64,000 nucleotides of DNA from an uncultured Flavobacteriaceae bacterium. GTDB lineage: Bacteria > Bacteroidota > Bacteroidia > Flavobacteriales > Flavobacteriaceae. The DNA lies in contig CANNCM010000003.1 in assembly GCA_947503105.1 (NCBI GenBank), positions 1 through 64,000 of the forward strand. The letters run 5' to 3'. Within the stretch, counting starts at the first letter, position 1. Each line of letters opens with the position of its first letter. Made by a program: the position numbers and the translations under genes. This document shows positions 52,487-60,589 of this stretch, piece after piece. The notes under the pieces are model-generated. The model was given only the letters and a program-made list of their open reading frames with translations. It did not search any database and had not been told where the DNA came from.

Positions 52487-52545
52487 ATGAAACATCCATG
52501 ACTAAAATTTAGTCACAAAGTGGAACGTTTTGATGGATATTCCAT
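52487..52545. repeat. 59-bp inverted-repeat element, copy 2 (before pepE)
   Basis: Arms ATGAAACATCCAT (52487-52499) and ATGGATATTCCAT (52533-52545) are imperfect inverted repeats. The left arm is identical to the coaD copy and the total length is the same, 59 bp. The interior differs and holds a GACTAAAATTTAGTC palindrome. It ends 29 nt before the pepE ATG. Confidence 0.7.
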
Positions 52546-52574
52546 GAGAGGGATAAAAAACAATAATTACACAC

Positions 52575-53282
52575 ATGAAAAAACTAATCATAGCAAGTAC
52601 CTCAACAGTTCATGGAAGTGGGTATCTGGACTATCTATTGGATGAGTTGAGTCTTTTTTTTCAATCTACAGATACTGTTCTTTTTATCCCATATGCACGC
52701 CCAAGTGGATTGAGTCATGATGCCTATACTGAAATTGTTCAAAAAGCATTCACTAAAATTGATAAAAAAATTGTGGGGATACATCAATTTAAAGCCCCAA
52801 AAAAGGCACTTTTGGAAGCTAAAGGCATTTTTGTTGGTGGAGGTAATAGTTTTGTCTTACTCAATCAATTATATACGAATGATATTTTAGATACATTAAA
52901 ATCGGTAATCAACTCCGGAACACCTTATTTAGGAACAAGCGCTGGCAGTAATATTTGTGGAAAAACCATGGGAACTTCCAACGATATGCCCATTGTACAC
53001 CCGCCAAGCTTTGAAGCTCTAGGAATAATTCCATTCAATATCAATCCGCACTATTTGGACCCAATTCCAAACAGCAAACACATGGGCGAAACTAGAGCGA
53101 CACGCATAAAAGAGTTTCATTTTTTCAATCCACAATCTGTAGTTGGATTAAGAGAAGGTAGTTTTCTAGAAGTCTCCGCAAATCGTATCACTTTGAAAGG
53201 GCCATTGCCTGCTCGTATTTTTGAAAAAAATAAAGCACCTTACGAGCTAGAGTCTGGAGCAGATCTTAGTTCATTACGCTAG
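52575..53282 (+). CDS. pepE: Dipeptidase E (peptidase S51)
   Basis: 235 residues, an aspartyl dipeptidase of the S51 family. The nucleophile serine lies in PYLGTSAGSNICGKTMGTSNDMPIV. GIFVGGGNSFVLLNQLY and NINPHYLDP are family signatures. PepE removes N-terminal Asp from dipeptides for reuse of amino acids. The start at 52575 follows the 59-bp repeat. It ends 3 nt from the convergent acetyltransferase. Confidence 0.92.
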   Translation: MKKLIIASTSTVHGSGYLDYLLDELSLFFQSTDTVLFIPYARPSGLSHDAYTEIVQKAFTKIDKKIVGIHQFKAPKKALLEAKGIFVGGGNSFVLLNQLYTNDILDTLKSVINSGTPYLGTSAGSNICGKTMGTSNDMPIVHPPSFEALGIIPFNINPHYLDPIPNSKHMGETRATRIKEFHFFNPQSVVGLREGSFLEVSANRITLKGPLPARIFEKNKAPYELESGADLSSLR

Positions 53283-53285
53283 AAT

Positions 53286-53705
53286 TTAAAGTGATTTCAA
53301 AAAATGAAATCCCAATTTTTTATAATTTTTTCTGTCGTAAAATTCATGTGATTTTATATTTTCAACATAGGTGTTGAGTTCGATTGTTTCATAGTCTTTT
53401 GACTTAGCATAATTTTCAATCCAAGATAATAACTCACTGCCAATGCCTTGATTTCTAAAATCTTCTTCGATAAAAACGTGGTCTATTTCTATACTCCTTC
53501 CCGAATAATGTCGCGTACAGAACCACATTCCACAAACACCAATGAGATCATCTCCTACAAAAATACCAACACACTCGTAGTTTTGAGTTACCATTTCTTG
53601 AAACCGCTGTAGCAAAAGTGCTTCTGAAATAGAGGCTTTAGCCATTTTTTTAACTAATGGCACTACCAAATGAATGTCTTCTGGAAGAATAAGTTGAAAT
53701 CGCAT
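53286..53705 (-). CDS. GNAT family N-acetyltransferase
   Basis: 139 residues from the ATG at 53705 (MRFQLILPEDIHLVVPL). A longer frame to 53798 would reach the next promoter region and lacks support. The acetyl-CoA site is IEIDHVFIEEDFRNQGIGSELLSWIENYAKSKDYETIEL, with R-N-Q-G-I-G as the Q/RxxGxG/A motif, and YVENIKSHEFYDRKNYKKLGF closes the domain. It moves an acetyl group to an amine; the target is unknown. Confidence 0.88.
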   Translation of the reverse strand: MRFQLILPEDIHLVVPLVKKMAKASISEALLLQRFQEMVTQNYECVGIFVGDDLIGVCGMWFCTRHYSGRSIEIDHVFIEEDFRNQGIGSELLSWIENYAKSKDYETIELNTYVENIKSHEFYDRKNYKKLGFHFLKSL

Positions 53706-53818
53706 AGAAAGATCACATATACTCCAAATATACAATTTAATCTTTTGAACTTTTAAAAAAAAATGTGTGACTTTTTTAAAAAAAATGTGTCTAATCAAAC
53801 AAGGAAAAATATAAAATC

Positions 53819-54586
53819 ATGCTAAGAGGAGGAAGAAAAATTAGATTAATCATTGGAGCTGGACTGGTTTTTTTTGCAGTTATAAAGTACTGTTCAAGTG
53901 CAGAAATTAACCCATATACCAATGAAAAACAGCACATTGGATTGAGTGAAAACGAAGAAATTGCAATGGGATTGAATGCTGCCCCACAGATGGCACATCA
54001 GCATGGAGGGCTACACCCAGACACGCAATACCAAGCGACCGTAGATCGCGTTGGAAAAAAATTGGTCAATAGTAGTATTGCAAAAGATAGCAACTATAAA
54101 TTTGATTTTCATTTATTGGCCGATAAACGCACCATTAATGCATTTGCACTTCCAGGAGGGCAGATTTTTATCACCTATGCTCTATTTTCAAAACTCGAAA
54201 ATATCGATCAATTGGCCGGTATTCTTGGACATGAAATTGGACATGTTTTGGGACGTCATTCTGCAGAACGTATTGCCAAAGATGGACTGACTCAAGGGAT
54301 TCTTAGTGGAGTAGCCGTTGGCGTTGATCCTTCGGCGGCGCAAGGAGCCGCTGCAGTTGCACAGCTTATCAACATGAAATATGGCAGAGACGATGAACTT
54401 CAAAGCGATGAACTTGGTGTACAATTTATGATAAAAGCAGGTTATAATCCTGAAGCTCTTATTGGAGTTATGAAAATTTTAAAAGATGCGGCAGGCCCCA
54501 ACAGCGTACCAGAATTTCAAAGTACACATCCCGATCCTGAAAATCGTGTAGAAAAAATCAAACAAGCCATAAAAAAATATCGATAG
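53819..54586 (+). CDS. M48 family metallopeptidase
   Basis: 255 residues. An N-terminal hydrophobic segment (IRLIIGAGLVFFAVIKYCSS) anchors or exports it. The zinc site is ILGHEIGHVLGRHSAERIAKDG (HEIGH), with the third ligand in MKYGRDDELQSDELGVQFM. NAFALPGGQIFITYALFSKLEN and STHPDPENRVEKI complete the BepA/YfgC-like or Oma1-like pattern. These proteases act on misfolded envelope proteins. The short C-terminus lacks TPR repeats. Single gene. Confidence 0.9.
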   Translation: MLRGGRKIRLIIGAGLVFFAVIKYCSSAEINPYTNEKQHIGLSENEEIAMGLNAAPQMAHQHGGLHPDTQYQATVDRVGKKLVNSSIAKDSNYKFDFHLLADKRTINAFALPGGQIFITYALFSKLENIDQLAGILGHEIGHVLGRHSAERIAKDGLTQGILSGVAVGVDPSAAQGAAAVAQLINMKYGRDDELQSDELGVQFMIKAGYNPEALIGVMKILKDAAGPNSVPEFQSTHPDPENRVEKIKQAIKKYR

Positions 54587-54639
54587 CAGCAAGCATCAAG
54601 TTACACTTAAGTCTCTTGTTTTTAAACTCAAAATCTTCT

Positions 54640-54647
54640 TATCTTTG
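54640..54647 (+). promoter_or_regulatory. TAnnTTTG -7 box for gpmI
   Basis: TATCTTTG lies 17 nt before the gpmI ATG; CTTG at 54615-54618, 21 nt upstream, may be the -33 element. Confidence 0.6.
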
Positions 54648-54664
54648 TGGCATAACCAACGCAG

Positions 54665-56182
54665 ATGAATAAGAAAGTAATTTTAATGATTTTGGACGGT
54701 TGGGGAACTTCTCCCGACCCCAAAGTATCAGCTATCGACCACGCAAACACTCCTTTTATTGACGGATTATACAAAAAATTTGCACATGCAAGTCTAAGAA
54801 CTGACGGCCTTCATGTTGGACTTCCAGAGGTACAAATGGGCAATAGCGAAGTTGGGCATATGAATCTTGGGGCTGGGCGAATTGTGTATCAAGATTTAGC
54901 AAAAATAAATTTAGCAGTTACAAATAAAACTTTAGGAGACGAAACCGTTTTGAAAGACGCTATTGCTTATGCAAAAGCAGAAAACAAACCCATTCATTTA
55001 CTTGGTTTGTTGAGTGATGGCGGTGTACATTCTCATATCAATCACCTTTTTGGAATCATTGATACTTTAGAAGAACACAATATCGATAAGGGATATATTC
55101 ATGCATTTACAGACGGTCGTGATGTAGATCCAAAATCGGGTTTTGGTTTTGTAACAGAGCTAGAATCTCGATTAGAAGAATCGCCACTACAATTGGCCAC
55201 AGTAACGGGGCGCTATTATGCAATGGATCGAGATAGGCGTTGGGAGCGAACGCGACTCGCTTACGATGCCCTTGTCAATGGAAAAGGGGATTTTTCCAAA
55301 AATGTAACCGCTAGTATTCAGAACAGTTATGATGAAGATATTACTGATGAATTCTTAAAACCCATTATTCTCACCAATAATAATGAAGAGCCCGTAGCGA
55401 AAATACAAGATGGAGATGTCGTTCTATTTTTTAATTTTAGAACAGACCGTGGTCGCCAGTTGACTGAAGCTTTAAGTCAAAATGACTTCCATGAATACAA
55501 TATGCATGCCCTTGATTTGAAGTATGTTACAATGACAAATTATGACGATAACTTCAAAAATATTGATGTCATTTTCAATAAAGAAAATCTTGGCGATACT
55601 CTTGGAGAAGTGCTTGAGGCACATGGAAAAACACAACTACGTATTGCAGAAACTGAAAAATATCCTCATGTTACTTTTTTCTTTTCAGGGGGTAGAGAAA
55701 CGCCTTTTAAGGGTGAGGAACGTATTTTAAAAAATTCTCCAAAAGTAGCCACATATGACCTTAAACCAGAAATGAGTGCATATGAATTACGGGATGCACT
55801 TATCCCAGTTTTGGAAGCAGAAAAAACTGATTTTGTTTGCTTAAATTTTGCCAATGGTGATATGGTTGGTCATACTGGTGTTATGGAAGCCGCTATTAAA
55901 GCTTGTGAGGCCGTAGATGAGTGTGTAAAAGACGTTGTTAATACTGCTTTGAAACACCAATACACCACCCTACTCATTGCCGATCATGGCAACTGTGAAA
56001 CAATGATCAATCCAGACGGATCACCACATACGGCACACACTACCAATCCCGTGCCAATCATACTGATTGACAATGATTTAGATCATATACAAGATGGGAT
56101 TTTAGGGGATATCGCACCTACAATTTTAAAACTAATTGGCGTAGATCCACCAGCGGTAATGCGTCAAAATTCCTTAGTTTAA
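54665..56182 (+). CDS. gpmI: 2,3-bisphosphoglycerate-independent phosphoglycerate mutase
   Basis: 505 residues, full length. A manganese enzyme of the alkaline phosphatase superfamily that interconverts 3- and 2-phosphoglycerate in glycolysis. MILDGWG provides a metal ligand, the catalytic serine is in QMGNSEVGHMNLGAGR (Ser61), VTGRYYAMDRDRRWERT is diagnostic, and NFANGDMVGHTG and LIADHGNCE supply further ligands. It has its own promoter. Confidence 0.96.
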   Translation: MNKKVILMILDGWGTSPDPKVSAIDHANTPFIDGLYKKFAHASLRTDGLHVGLPEVQMGNSEVGHMNLGAGRIVYQDLAKINLAVTNKTLGDETVLKDAIAYAKAENKPIHLLGLLSDGGVHSHINHLFGIIDTLEEHNIDKGYIHAFTDGRDVDPKSGFGFVTELESRLEESPLQLATVTGRYYAMDRDRRWERTRLAYDALVNGKGDFSKNVTASIQNSYDEDITDEFLKPIILTNNNEEPVAKIQDGDVVLFFNFRTDRGRQLTEALSQNDFHEYNMHALDLKYVTMTNYDDNFKNIDVIFNKENLGDTLGEVLEAHGKTQLRIAETEKYPHVTFFFSGGRETPFKGEERILKNSPKVATYDLKPEMSAYELRDALIPVLEAEKTDFVCLNFANGDMVGHTGVMEAAIKACEAVDECVKDVVNTALKHQYTTLLIADHGNCETMINPDGSPHTAHTTNPVPIILIDNDLDHIQDGILGDIAPTILKLIGVDPPAVMRQNSLV

Positions 56183-56220
56183 AACTCTATTAATTTTAGA
56201 ATCAAACTAAAGTTTTTAAG

Positions 56221-56228
56221 TATCTTTG
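56221..56228 (+). promoter_or_regulatory. TAnnTTTG -7 box for map
   Basis: TATCTTTG lies 9 nt before the ATG at 56238. A TTG inside this box (56226) would extend the frame by four codons and is rejected. Confidence 0.55.
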
Positions 56229-56237
56229 TGCTTTCAA

Positions 56238-57047
56238 ATGAAGATGCTAAATTTAAAAACTGCAGAGGAAATAGAACGCATTCGTGAGAGTGCACTTATT
56301 GTATCCAAAACACTAGGAATGCTCGCCAAAGAAGTTCGTCCTGGAGTAACAACGCTTCAACTCGATGCATTAGCCGAAACCTTCATTAGAGACCATGGTG
56401 CTATTCCAGGATTTTTGGGATTATATGATTTTCCAAACACCTTGTGTATGAGTCCAAACGAACAAGTTGTACATGGAATTCCAAACAATACACCCCTTGA
56501 AGAAGGCGATATCATCTCTATTGATTGTGGTGCACTAAAAAATGATTTTTATGGCGATCATGCCTACACTTTTGCTGTAGGAGAAATTTCTGCAGAAACA
56601 CAAAAATTATTGGATGTAACAAAGGCCTCTCTCTATGAGGGCATAAGAGCATTTAAAAAAAACAATCGTGTTGGAGATGTAGGGTATGCCATTCAACATT
56701 ATTGTGAGTCTTTTGGATATGGTGTTGTTCGAGAACTTGTTGGACATGGCTTAGGGCGTGTTATGCACGAAGAACCCGAAATGCCAAACTACGGCAAAAG
56801 AGGTCGTGGAAAAAAGTTTTTGGATGGAATGGTTGTTGCTATTGAACCGATGATTAATATGGGAACACATCGCATAAAACATCATAACGATGGGTGGACA
56901 ATCACAACAAAAGATAAATTACCAAGCGCACATTTTGAGCATAACATTGCGCTAGTCGATGGAAAACCCGAACTCTTGTCAACATTTAGTTATGTCCATG
57001 AAGCTCTTGGTATTGTAACCGATGAAGAATTAGAATTTAGATCATAA
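56238..57047 (+). CDS. map: Methionine aminopeptidase, type I
   Basis: 269 residues from the ATG at 56238; the ATG two codons on (56244, MLNLKTAEEIERIR) is equally possible. It removes the initiator methionine. Metal-binding residues sit in IISIDCGALKNDFYGDHAYTF (two Asp), ELVGHGLGRVMHEEPEMPNYG (His), MVVAIEPMINMG (Glu) and AHFEHNIALV (Glu). No N-terminal zinc-finger extension. It lies downstream of gpmI with its own promoter and 18 nt before DUF3050. Confidence 0.94.
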   Translation: MKMLNLKTAEEIERIRESALIVSKTLGMLAKEVRPGVTTLQLDALAETFIRDHGAIPGFLGLYDFPNTLCMSPNEQVVHGIPNNTPLEEGDIISIDCGALKNDFYGDHAYTFAVGEISAETQKLLDVTKASLYEGIRAFKKNNRVGDVGYAIQHYCESFGYGVVRELVGHGLGRVMHEEPEMPNYGKRGRGKKFLDGMVVAIEPMINMGTHRIKHHNDGWTITTKDKLPSAHFEHNIALVDGKPELLSTFSYVHEALGIVTDEELEFRS

Positions 57048-57065
57048 TTTTCTAAAAATTAACCG

Positions 57066-57860
57066 ATGAAACCAATTCAAAACATAGAAAATGCACTTAT
57101 TGATTTGAGAAAGCAAATCAATAATCATCCGCTCTATAATAGTCTGGAAACTATAGATGATGTAAAAACGTTTATGGAAATTCATGTTTTTGCAGTGTGG
57201 GATTTTATGTCATTATTAAAGGCACTTCAAAACCAATTGACCTCTACTCAAATTCCGTGGACACCAAAAGGACATGGAGAAGCTGCGCGTTTTATCAATG
57301 AAATTGTAATGGGAGAGGAAAGTGATGTGAACGAACTTGGTGAAGCCAAAAGTCATTATGAAATGTACATCGATGCTATGGATCAAATTCAAGCAAACAC
57401 TTCATTTATCAAGGCATTCTTAAATAGCATCTTTGAAGGAAATGATATAGATTCAGCTCTAAAAACTCAACACATTGCAACCGATATCAGTGCTTTTGTC
57501 AACTTTACTTTTGATGTGATCAAAACAGGAAAACCTCATTGCATTGCTTCGGCATTTACCTTTGGAAGAGAAGACGTTATTCCAGATATGTTTTTAGAGA
57601 TTATAAAACAATCCAAAACCAGTGAGGATGACAACCGCTACAGCAAATTGCTGTATTATTTGAATCGACACATAGAAATTGACGGTGACGAACATGGCCC
57701 AATTTCGTTGCAAATGGTAGAAACACTTTGTGGTAATGATTCAGAAAAATGGAATGATGTTCTAAAAATTGCAAAACAAGCATTAGAACACCGTCTTTTG
57801 CTTTGGGATTATATTTACCAAAGTATTTTAAAAAATAAAGAAATAGAAGTCGTTAATTAG
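57066..57860 (+). CDS. DUF3050 domain protein (heme-oxygenase-like fold candidate)
   Basis: 264 residues. The sequence matches DUF3050 in layout: EIHVFAVWDFMSLLKALQ, PKGHGEAARFINEIVMGEESDVNELGEAKSHYEMYIDAM and LNRHIEIDGDEHGPISLQM. Several conserved Glu and His residues (EIH, HGEAARFINEI, HIEIDGDEH) are arranged as in all-helical di-metal oxygenases of the heme-oxygenase-like superfamily; that link is an inference. The substrate is unknown. It lies 18 nt after map and overlaps the end of apbE by 8 nt. Confidence 0.75.
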   Translation: MKPIQNIENALIDLRKQINNHPLYNSLETIDDVKTFMEIHVFAVWDFMSLLKALQNQLTSTQIPWTPKGHGEAARFINEIVMGEESDVNELGEAKSHYEMYIDAMDQIQANTSFIKAFLNSIFEGNDIDSALKTQHIATDISAFVNFTFDVIKTGKPHCIASAFTFGREDVIPDMFLEIIKQSKTSEDDNRYSKLLYYLNRHIEIDGDEHGPISLQMVETLCGNDSEKWNDVLKIAKQALEHRLLLWDYIYQSILKNKEIEVVN

Positions 57861-58824
57861 ACTGAAAGCCATTGAAAGACTTAAGCTCAAGCTCTTTATT
57901 TTCATTTTCAAAAACAATGAACACTTTCAACTCCGTGTGTGCTAAAAGAAATTTTGATATACGGTTCATTGGCATCGTTTGAAGTGCAGTAGCATAGGCG
58001 TCGGCGGTCATACAATTTTGAGCAATTACAGAAACACTTAAAATATTGGTACGGCTAGGATAGCCGGTATTTGTGTCAATAATATGAGTATAACGGCGTC
58101 CGTTTTCATCAATTTTAAATTTTCTATAGGTTCCAGAAGTAGCCATCGCTTCATCGTTTAGAACAACAGTATCAAGAAAAGGAATTTCACTTTCTAGGTT
58201 AGGATTTTGAATACCGATATCCCACGGTGTGTTTTTCTTAGAATTAATCCCTCTACAGACAATTTCTCCACCAATTTCAACTAAAAAATTTGATTCGTTT
58301 TTGGAGCTTAAAAAATCGGCAATCTTATCCACAGCATAGCCTTTGGCTATAGCGTTAAAATCAAGTTTAGTGGCGATTGGTTTGGTGATTTGAAAACCAT
58401 CTAGAGTAACCTTGTCTAACCCTACCGATTGCATCAGATCTTTTATTTTTAGACTGTCGAGTTGCTCAATTTTTCCTTCTGGTCCAAAATCCCAAGCATT
58501 GACAACTGCACCAATAGTAGGATCAAAACGGCCTTCCGTGGCTTCAAATATTTGCTTTGAACCCTCAAAAACAGTTTTAAAATGAGCATCAATTGTTGTG
58601 GATCTATTTGTATTGACTTTAGAAATTATTGAGTTTGGGATATAGGTGGACATCGAGCGATTTATGGCATTGAAAATATTCTCGAATTCCAACTGAAAAT
58701 CGTCTTTACTTTCATAAATCACACTGTAGGTTGTACCAAAAATAGCGCCTGAACTGCGGTGTTGTTTTAAACTATTTTCACAAGATATTAAACCCAAAAA
58801 AATTAATAAAATAGTTTTTTTCAT
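57853..58824 (-). CDS. apbE: FAD:protein FMN transferase
   Basis: 323 residues from the ATG at 58824. The leader MKKTILLIFLGLISC ends in a lipobox, so it is a periplasmic lipoprotein. It attaches FMN to a threonine of target proteins. Seen: GTTYSVIYES, GRFDPTIGAVVNAWDFG, KLDFNAIAKGYAVDKIADFL, FLVEIGGEIVCRG, and YTHIIDTNTGYPS followed by SVIAQNCMTADAYATALQ with metal ligands. Its natural targets, NqrB and NqrC, are encoded just upstream. Confidence 0.95.
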   Translation of the reverse strand: MKKTILLIFLGLISCENSLKQHRSSGAIFGTTYSVIYESKDDFQLEFENIFNAINRSMSTYIPNSIISKVNTNRSTTIDAHFKTVFEGSKQIFEATEGRFDPTIGAVVNAWDFGPEGKIEQLDSLKIKDLMQSVGLDKVTLDGFQITKPIATKLDFNAIAKGYAVDKIADFLSSKNESNFLVEIGGEIVCRGINSKKNTPWDIGIQNPNLESEIPFLDTVVLNDEAMATSGTYRKFKIDENGRRYTHIIDTNTGYPSRTNILSVSVIAQNCMTADAYATALQTMPMNRISKFLLAHTELKVFIVFENENKELELKSFNGFQSN

Positions 58825-58834
58825 AATGCTCAAA

Positions 58835-59212
58835 TTAGTTCATATTGGTGTCTATGACCTGAATACCATTGTATTCCATCAAATAGTCTTGGTTGAGAAA
58901 AATAGGCAAGTCTTCACCTTTGGGATTCCCAACGGCTACGCCTGCATATAGAACTTTTGCGTCCTTTTCTAAGGCATGTTTTTTGAAAGTTTCCATCCAA
59001 ACCACATCATAATTATTAGGGTTTTCTGGAAGTTTCACTACACGAACAATCACAAAAAAATATTGGTTGTTTTTGTCAATACACACAAATTGCGGATGCT
59101 TTTTCAATTGACTATTGATGGCTACAAATTCAAACCCTCTGGACTCTAAATCTTTGCCCACATGATTCATAGCCAAGTTGTGAAGTTCTTGTTTTGAAAG
59201 TGGTTTTGACAT
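58835..59212 (-). CDS. Small protein of unknown function between nqrF and apbE
   Basis: 125 residues from the ATG at 59212 (MSKPLSKQELHNLAMNHVG). No signal peptide or membrane segment. HVGKDLESRGFEFVAINSQLKKHPQFVCIDKNNQYFFVIVRVV looks like an alpha/beta protein; a restriction-endonuclease-like fold is possible but I cannot show it. I recall similar genes in Flavobacteria mislabelled as an Nqr subunit because of their position. Its place 10 nt from apbE and near nqrF, on the same strand, suggests a link to the Na+-NQR, by position only. Confidence 0.65.
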   Translation of the reverse strand: MSKPLSKQELHNLAMNHVGKDLESRGFEFVAINSQLKKHPQFVCIDKNNQYFFVIVRVVKLPENPNNYDVVWMETFKKHALEKDAKVLYAGVAVGNPKGEDLPIFLNQDYLMEYNGIQVIDTNMN

Positions 59213-59225
59213 GCTACAAAAATAC

Positions 59226-59257
59226 AAAAAGCCCAACATAGTGTTGGGCTTTTTTTA
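59226..59257 (-). terminator. Rho-independent terminator after nqrF
   Basis: Stem AAAAAGCCCAACA (59226-59238), loop TAG, stem TGTTGGGCTTTTT (59242-59254), A run on one side and T run on the other. On the minus strand it ends the nqr operon and separates it from the downstream small gene and apbE, which sit right behind it. Confidence 0.9.
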
Positions 59258-59276
59258 GTTAATAGAACGATAATTT

Positions 59277-60587
59277 TTATCCTCCAAAGTCATCAAATCG
59301 GATGTGTTCGTCTGGAATTCCAAAGTCTTCACCCATTTTTTGAACCGCTTTATTCATTAGTGGTGGACCACAGAAATAGAGTTCAATATCTTCTGGCGTT
59401 TCGTGTTGATTCAAATAATGATCTATAACACAATTGTGAATAAATCCAACGAAACCATCGCCTGGTGCATCTATATTTTCTTTAACCTTCCAATTATCTT
59501 CTTCTAAGGGCTCAGAAAGCGCTAAATAGAATTTGAAGTTAGGGAATTCGTTTTCTAACTGTTTGAAGTGATCCAAATAGAATAATTCTCTTTTTGATCG
59601 CCCTCCATACCAATAGGTAACTTTTCGTCCTGTTTTCAAGGTTTTGAACAAGTGATAGAGATGCGATCGCATTGGTGCCATACCTGCTCCACCCCCAACA
59701 TAAAGCATTTCTGATTCACTTTCGTTGATGAAGAACTCGCCATAAGGGCCAGAAATAGTAACTTTATCCCCAGGTTTTTGAGCAAAAATGTAAGACGATG
59801 CTACACCAGGATTAACATCCATCCAACCATTTTTGGAACGATCCCATGGTGGTGTTGCTATACGTACATTTAGCATAATTTCGCGTCCTTCTGCTGGATA
59901 AGAGGCCATAGAATAGGCACGTTCTACAGTTTCAGTATTTTTCATTGTAAGCGGCCATAATCCAAATTTATCCCACTCGGCTTGGAATTTATTTGGATCG
60001 TCATGTTCCTCTGGATGCGCTGTGATGTCTATATCTTTATAATTGATTTCACATGATGGAATTTCAATTTGGATATACCCTCCTGCTTTGTAACCCATAT
60101 CTTCTGGAATTTCAACTACAAATTCTTTGATAAATGAGGCCACATTGTAGTTTCTAACGACTGTTGCTTCCCATTTTTTTATGCCAAAAACCTCTTCAGG
60201 AATAGAAATTTCCATGTCTTGTTTTACCTTAACTTGGCAAGATAAACGGGCTCCGCTTTTTAATTCTTTTCTAGAAAAATGAGGGGTTTCTGTTGGCAAA
60301 GCTTCTCCTCCACCGGACAATACATGACATTCGCATTGAATACATGTTCCTCCTCCTCCACAAGCAGAGGGTAAAAATATTTTCTGATTACCCAAAGTTG
60401 ATAATAATGTTCCTCCTGAAGAGACTTCAATTTCTCGTTCGCCATTAATCAAAATCTTGACAGGTCCAGATGGAGATAATTTTTGTTTTACAAATAACAA
60501 TATACTAATGAGAACAAGTGCTATTGTTAAAAACGCTACGACGGTAGCAATAATGGTTCCTGATGTTCCGGCAGCTAAAATCAACAT
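59277..60587 (-). CDS. nqrF: Na(+)-translocating NADH-quinone reductase subunit F
   Basis: 436 residues. The electron-entry subunit: NADH to FAD to a 2Fe-2S cluster. An N-terminal helix (TIIATVVAFLTIALVLISILLFV) is followed by a ferredoxin domain with LPSACGGGGTCIQCECHVLSGGGEAL (Cys76, 82, 85) and the fourth ligand in GARLSCQVKV. FAD and NADH domains follow: RAYSMASYPAEG, VSGPYGEFF-type, MLYVGGGAGMAPMRSHLYHL, and CGPPLMNKAVQKMG. Last of the nqr genes on the operon; a terminator follows. Confidence 0.96.
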   Translation of the reverse strand: MLILAAGTSGTIIATVVAFLTIALVLISILLFVKQKLSPSGPVKILINGEREIEVSSGGTLLSTLGNQKIFLPSACGGGGTCIQCECHVLSGGGEALPTETPHFSRKELKSGARLSCQVKVKQDMEISIPEEVFGIKKWEATVVRNYNVASFIKEFVVEIPEDMGYKAGGYIQIEIPSCEINYKDIDITAHPEEHDDPNKFQAEWDKFGLWPLTMKNTETVERAYSMASYPAEGREIMLNVRIATPPWDRSKNGWMDVNPGVASSYIFAQKPGDKVTISGPYGEFFINESESEMLYVGGGAGMAPMRSHLYHLFKTLKTGRKVTYWYGGRSKRELFYLDHFKQLENEFPNFKFYLALSEPLEEDNWKVKENIDAPGDGFVGFIHNCVIDHYLNQHETPEDIELYFCGPPLMNKAVQKMGEDFGIPDEHIRFDDFGG

Positions 60588-60589
60588 AT

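Noticed and set aside
52501-52516. The ACTAAAATTTAGT palindrome as a stand-alone operator for pepE.
   Set aside because: It lies inside the 59-bp repeat and its counterpart in the coaD copy is not palindromic, so it is reported only as part of the element.
56226-56237. TTG start four codons upstream of map.
   Set aside because: The TTG lies within a TATCTTTG promoter box, so it would not be in the transcript.
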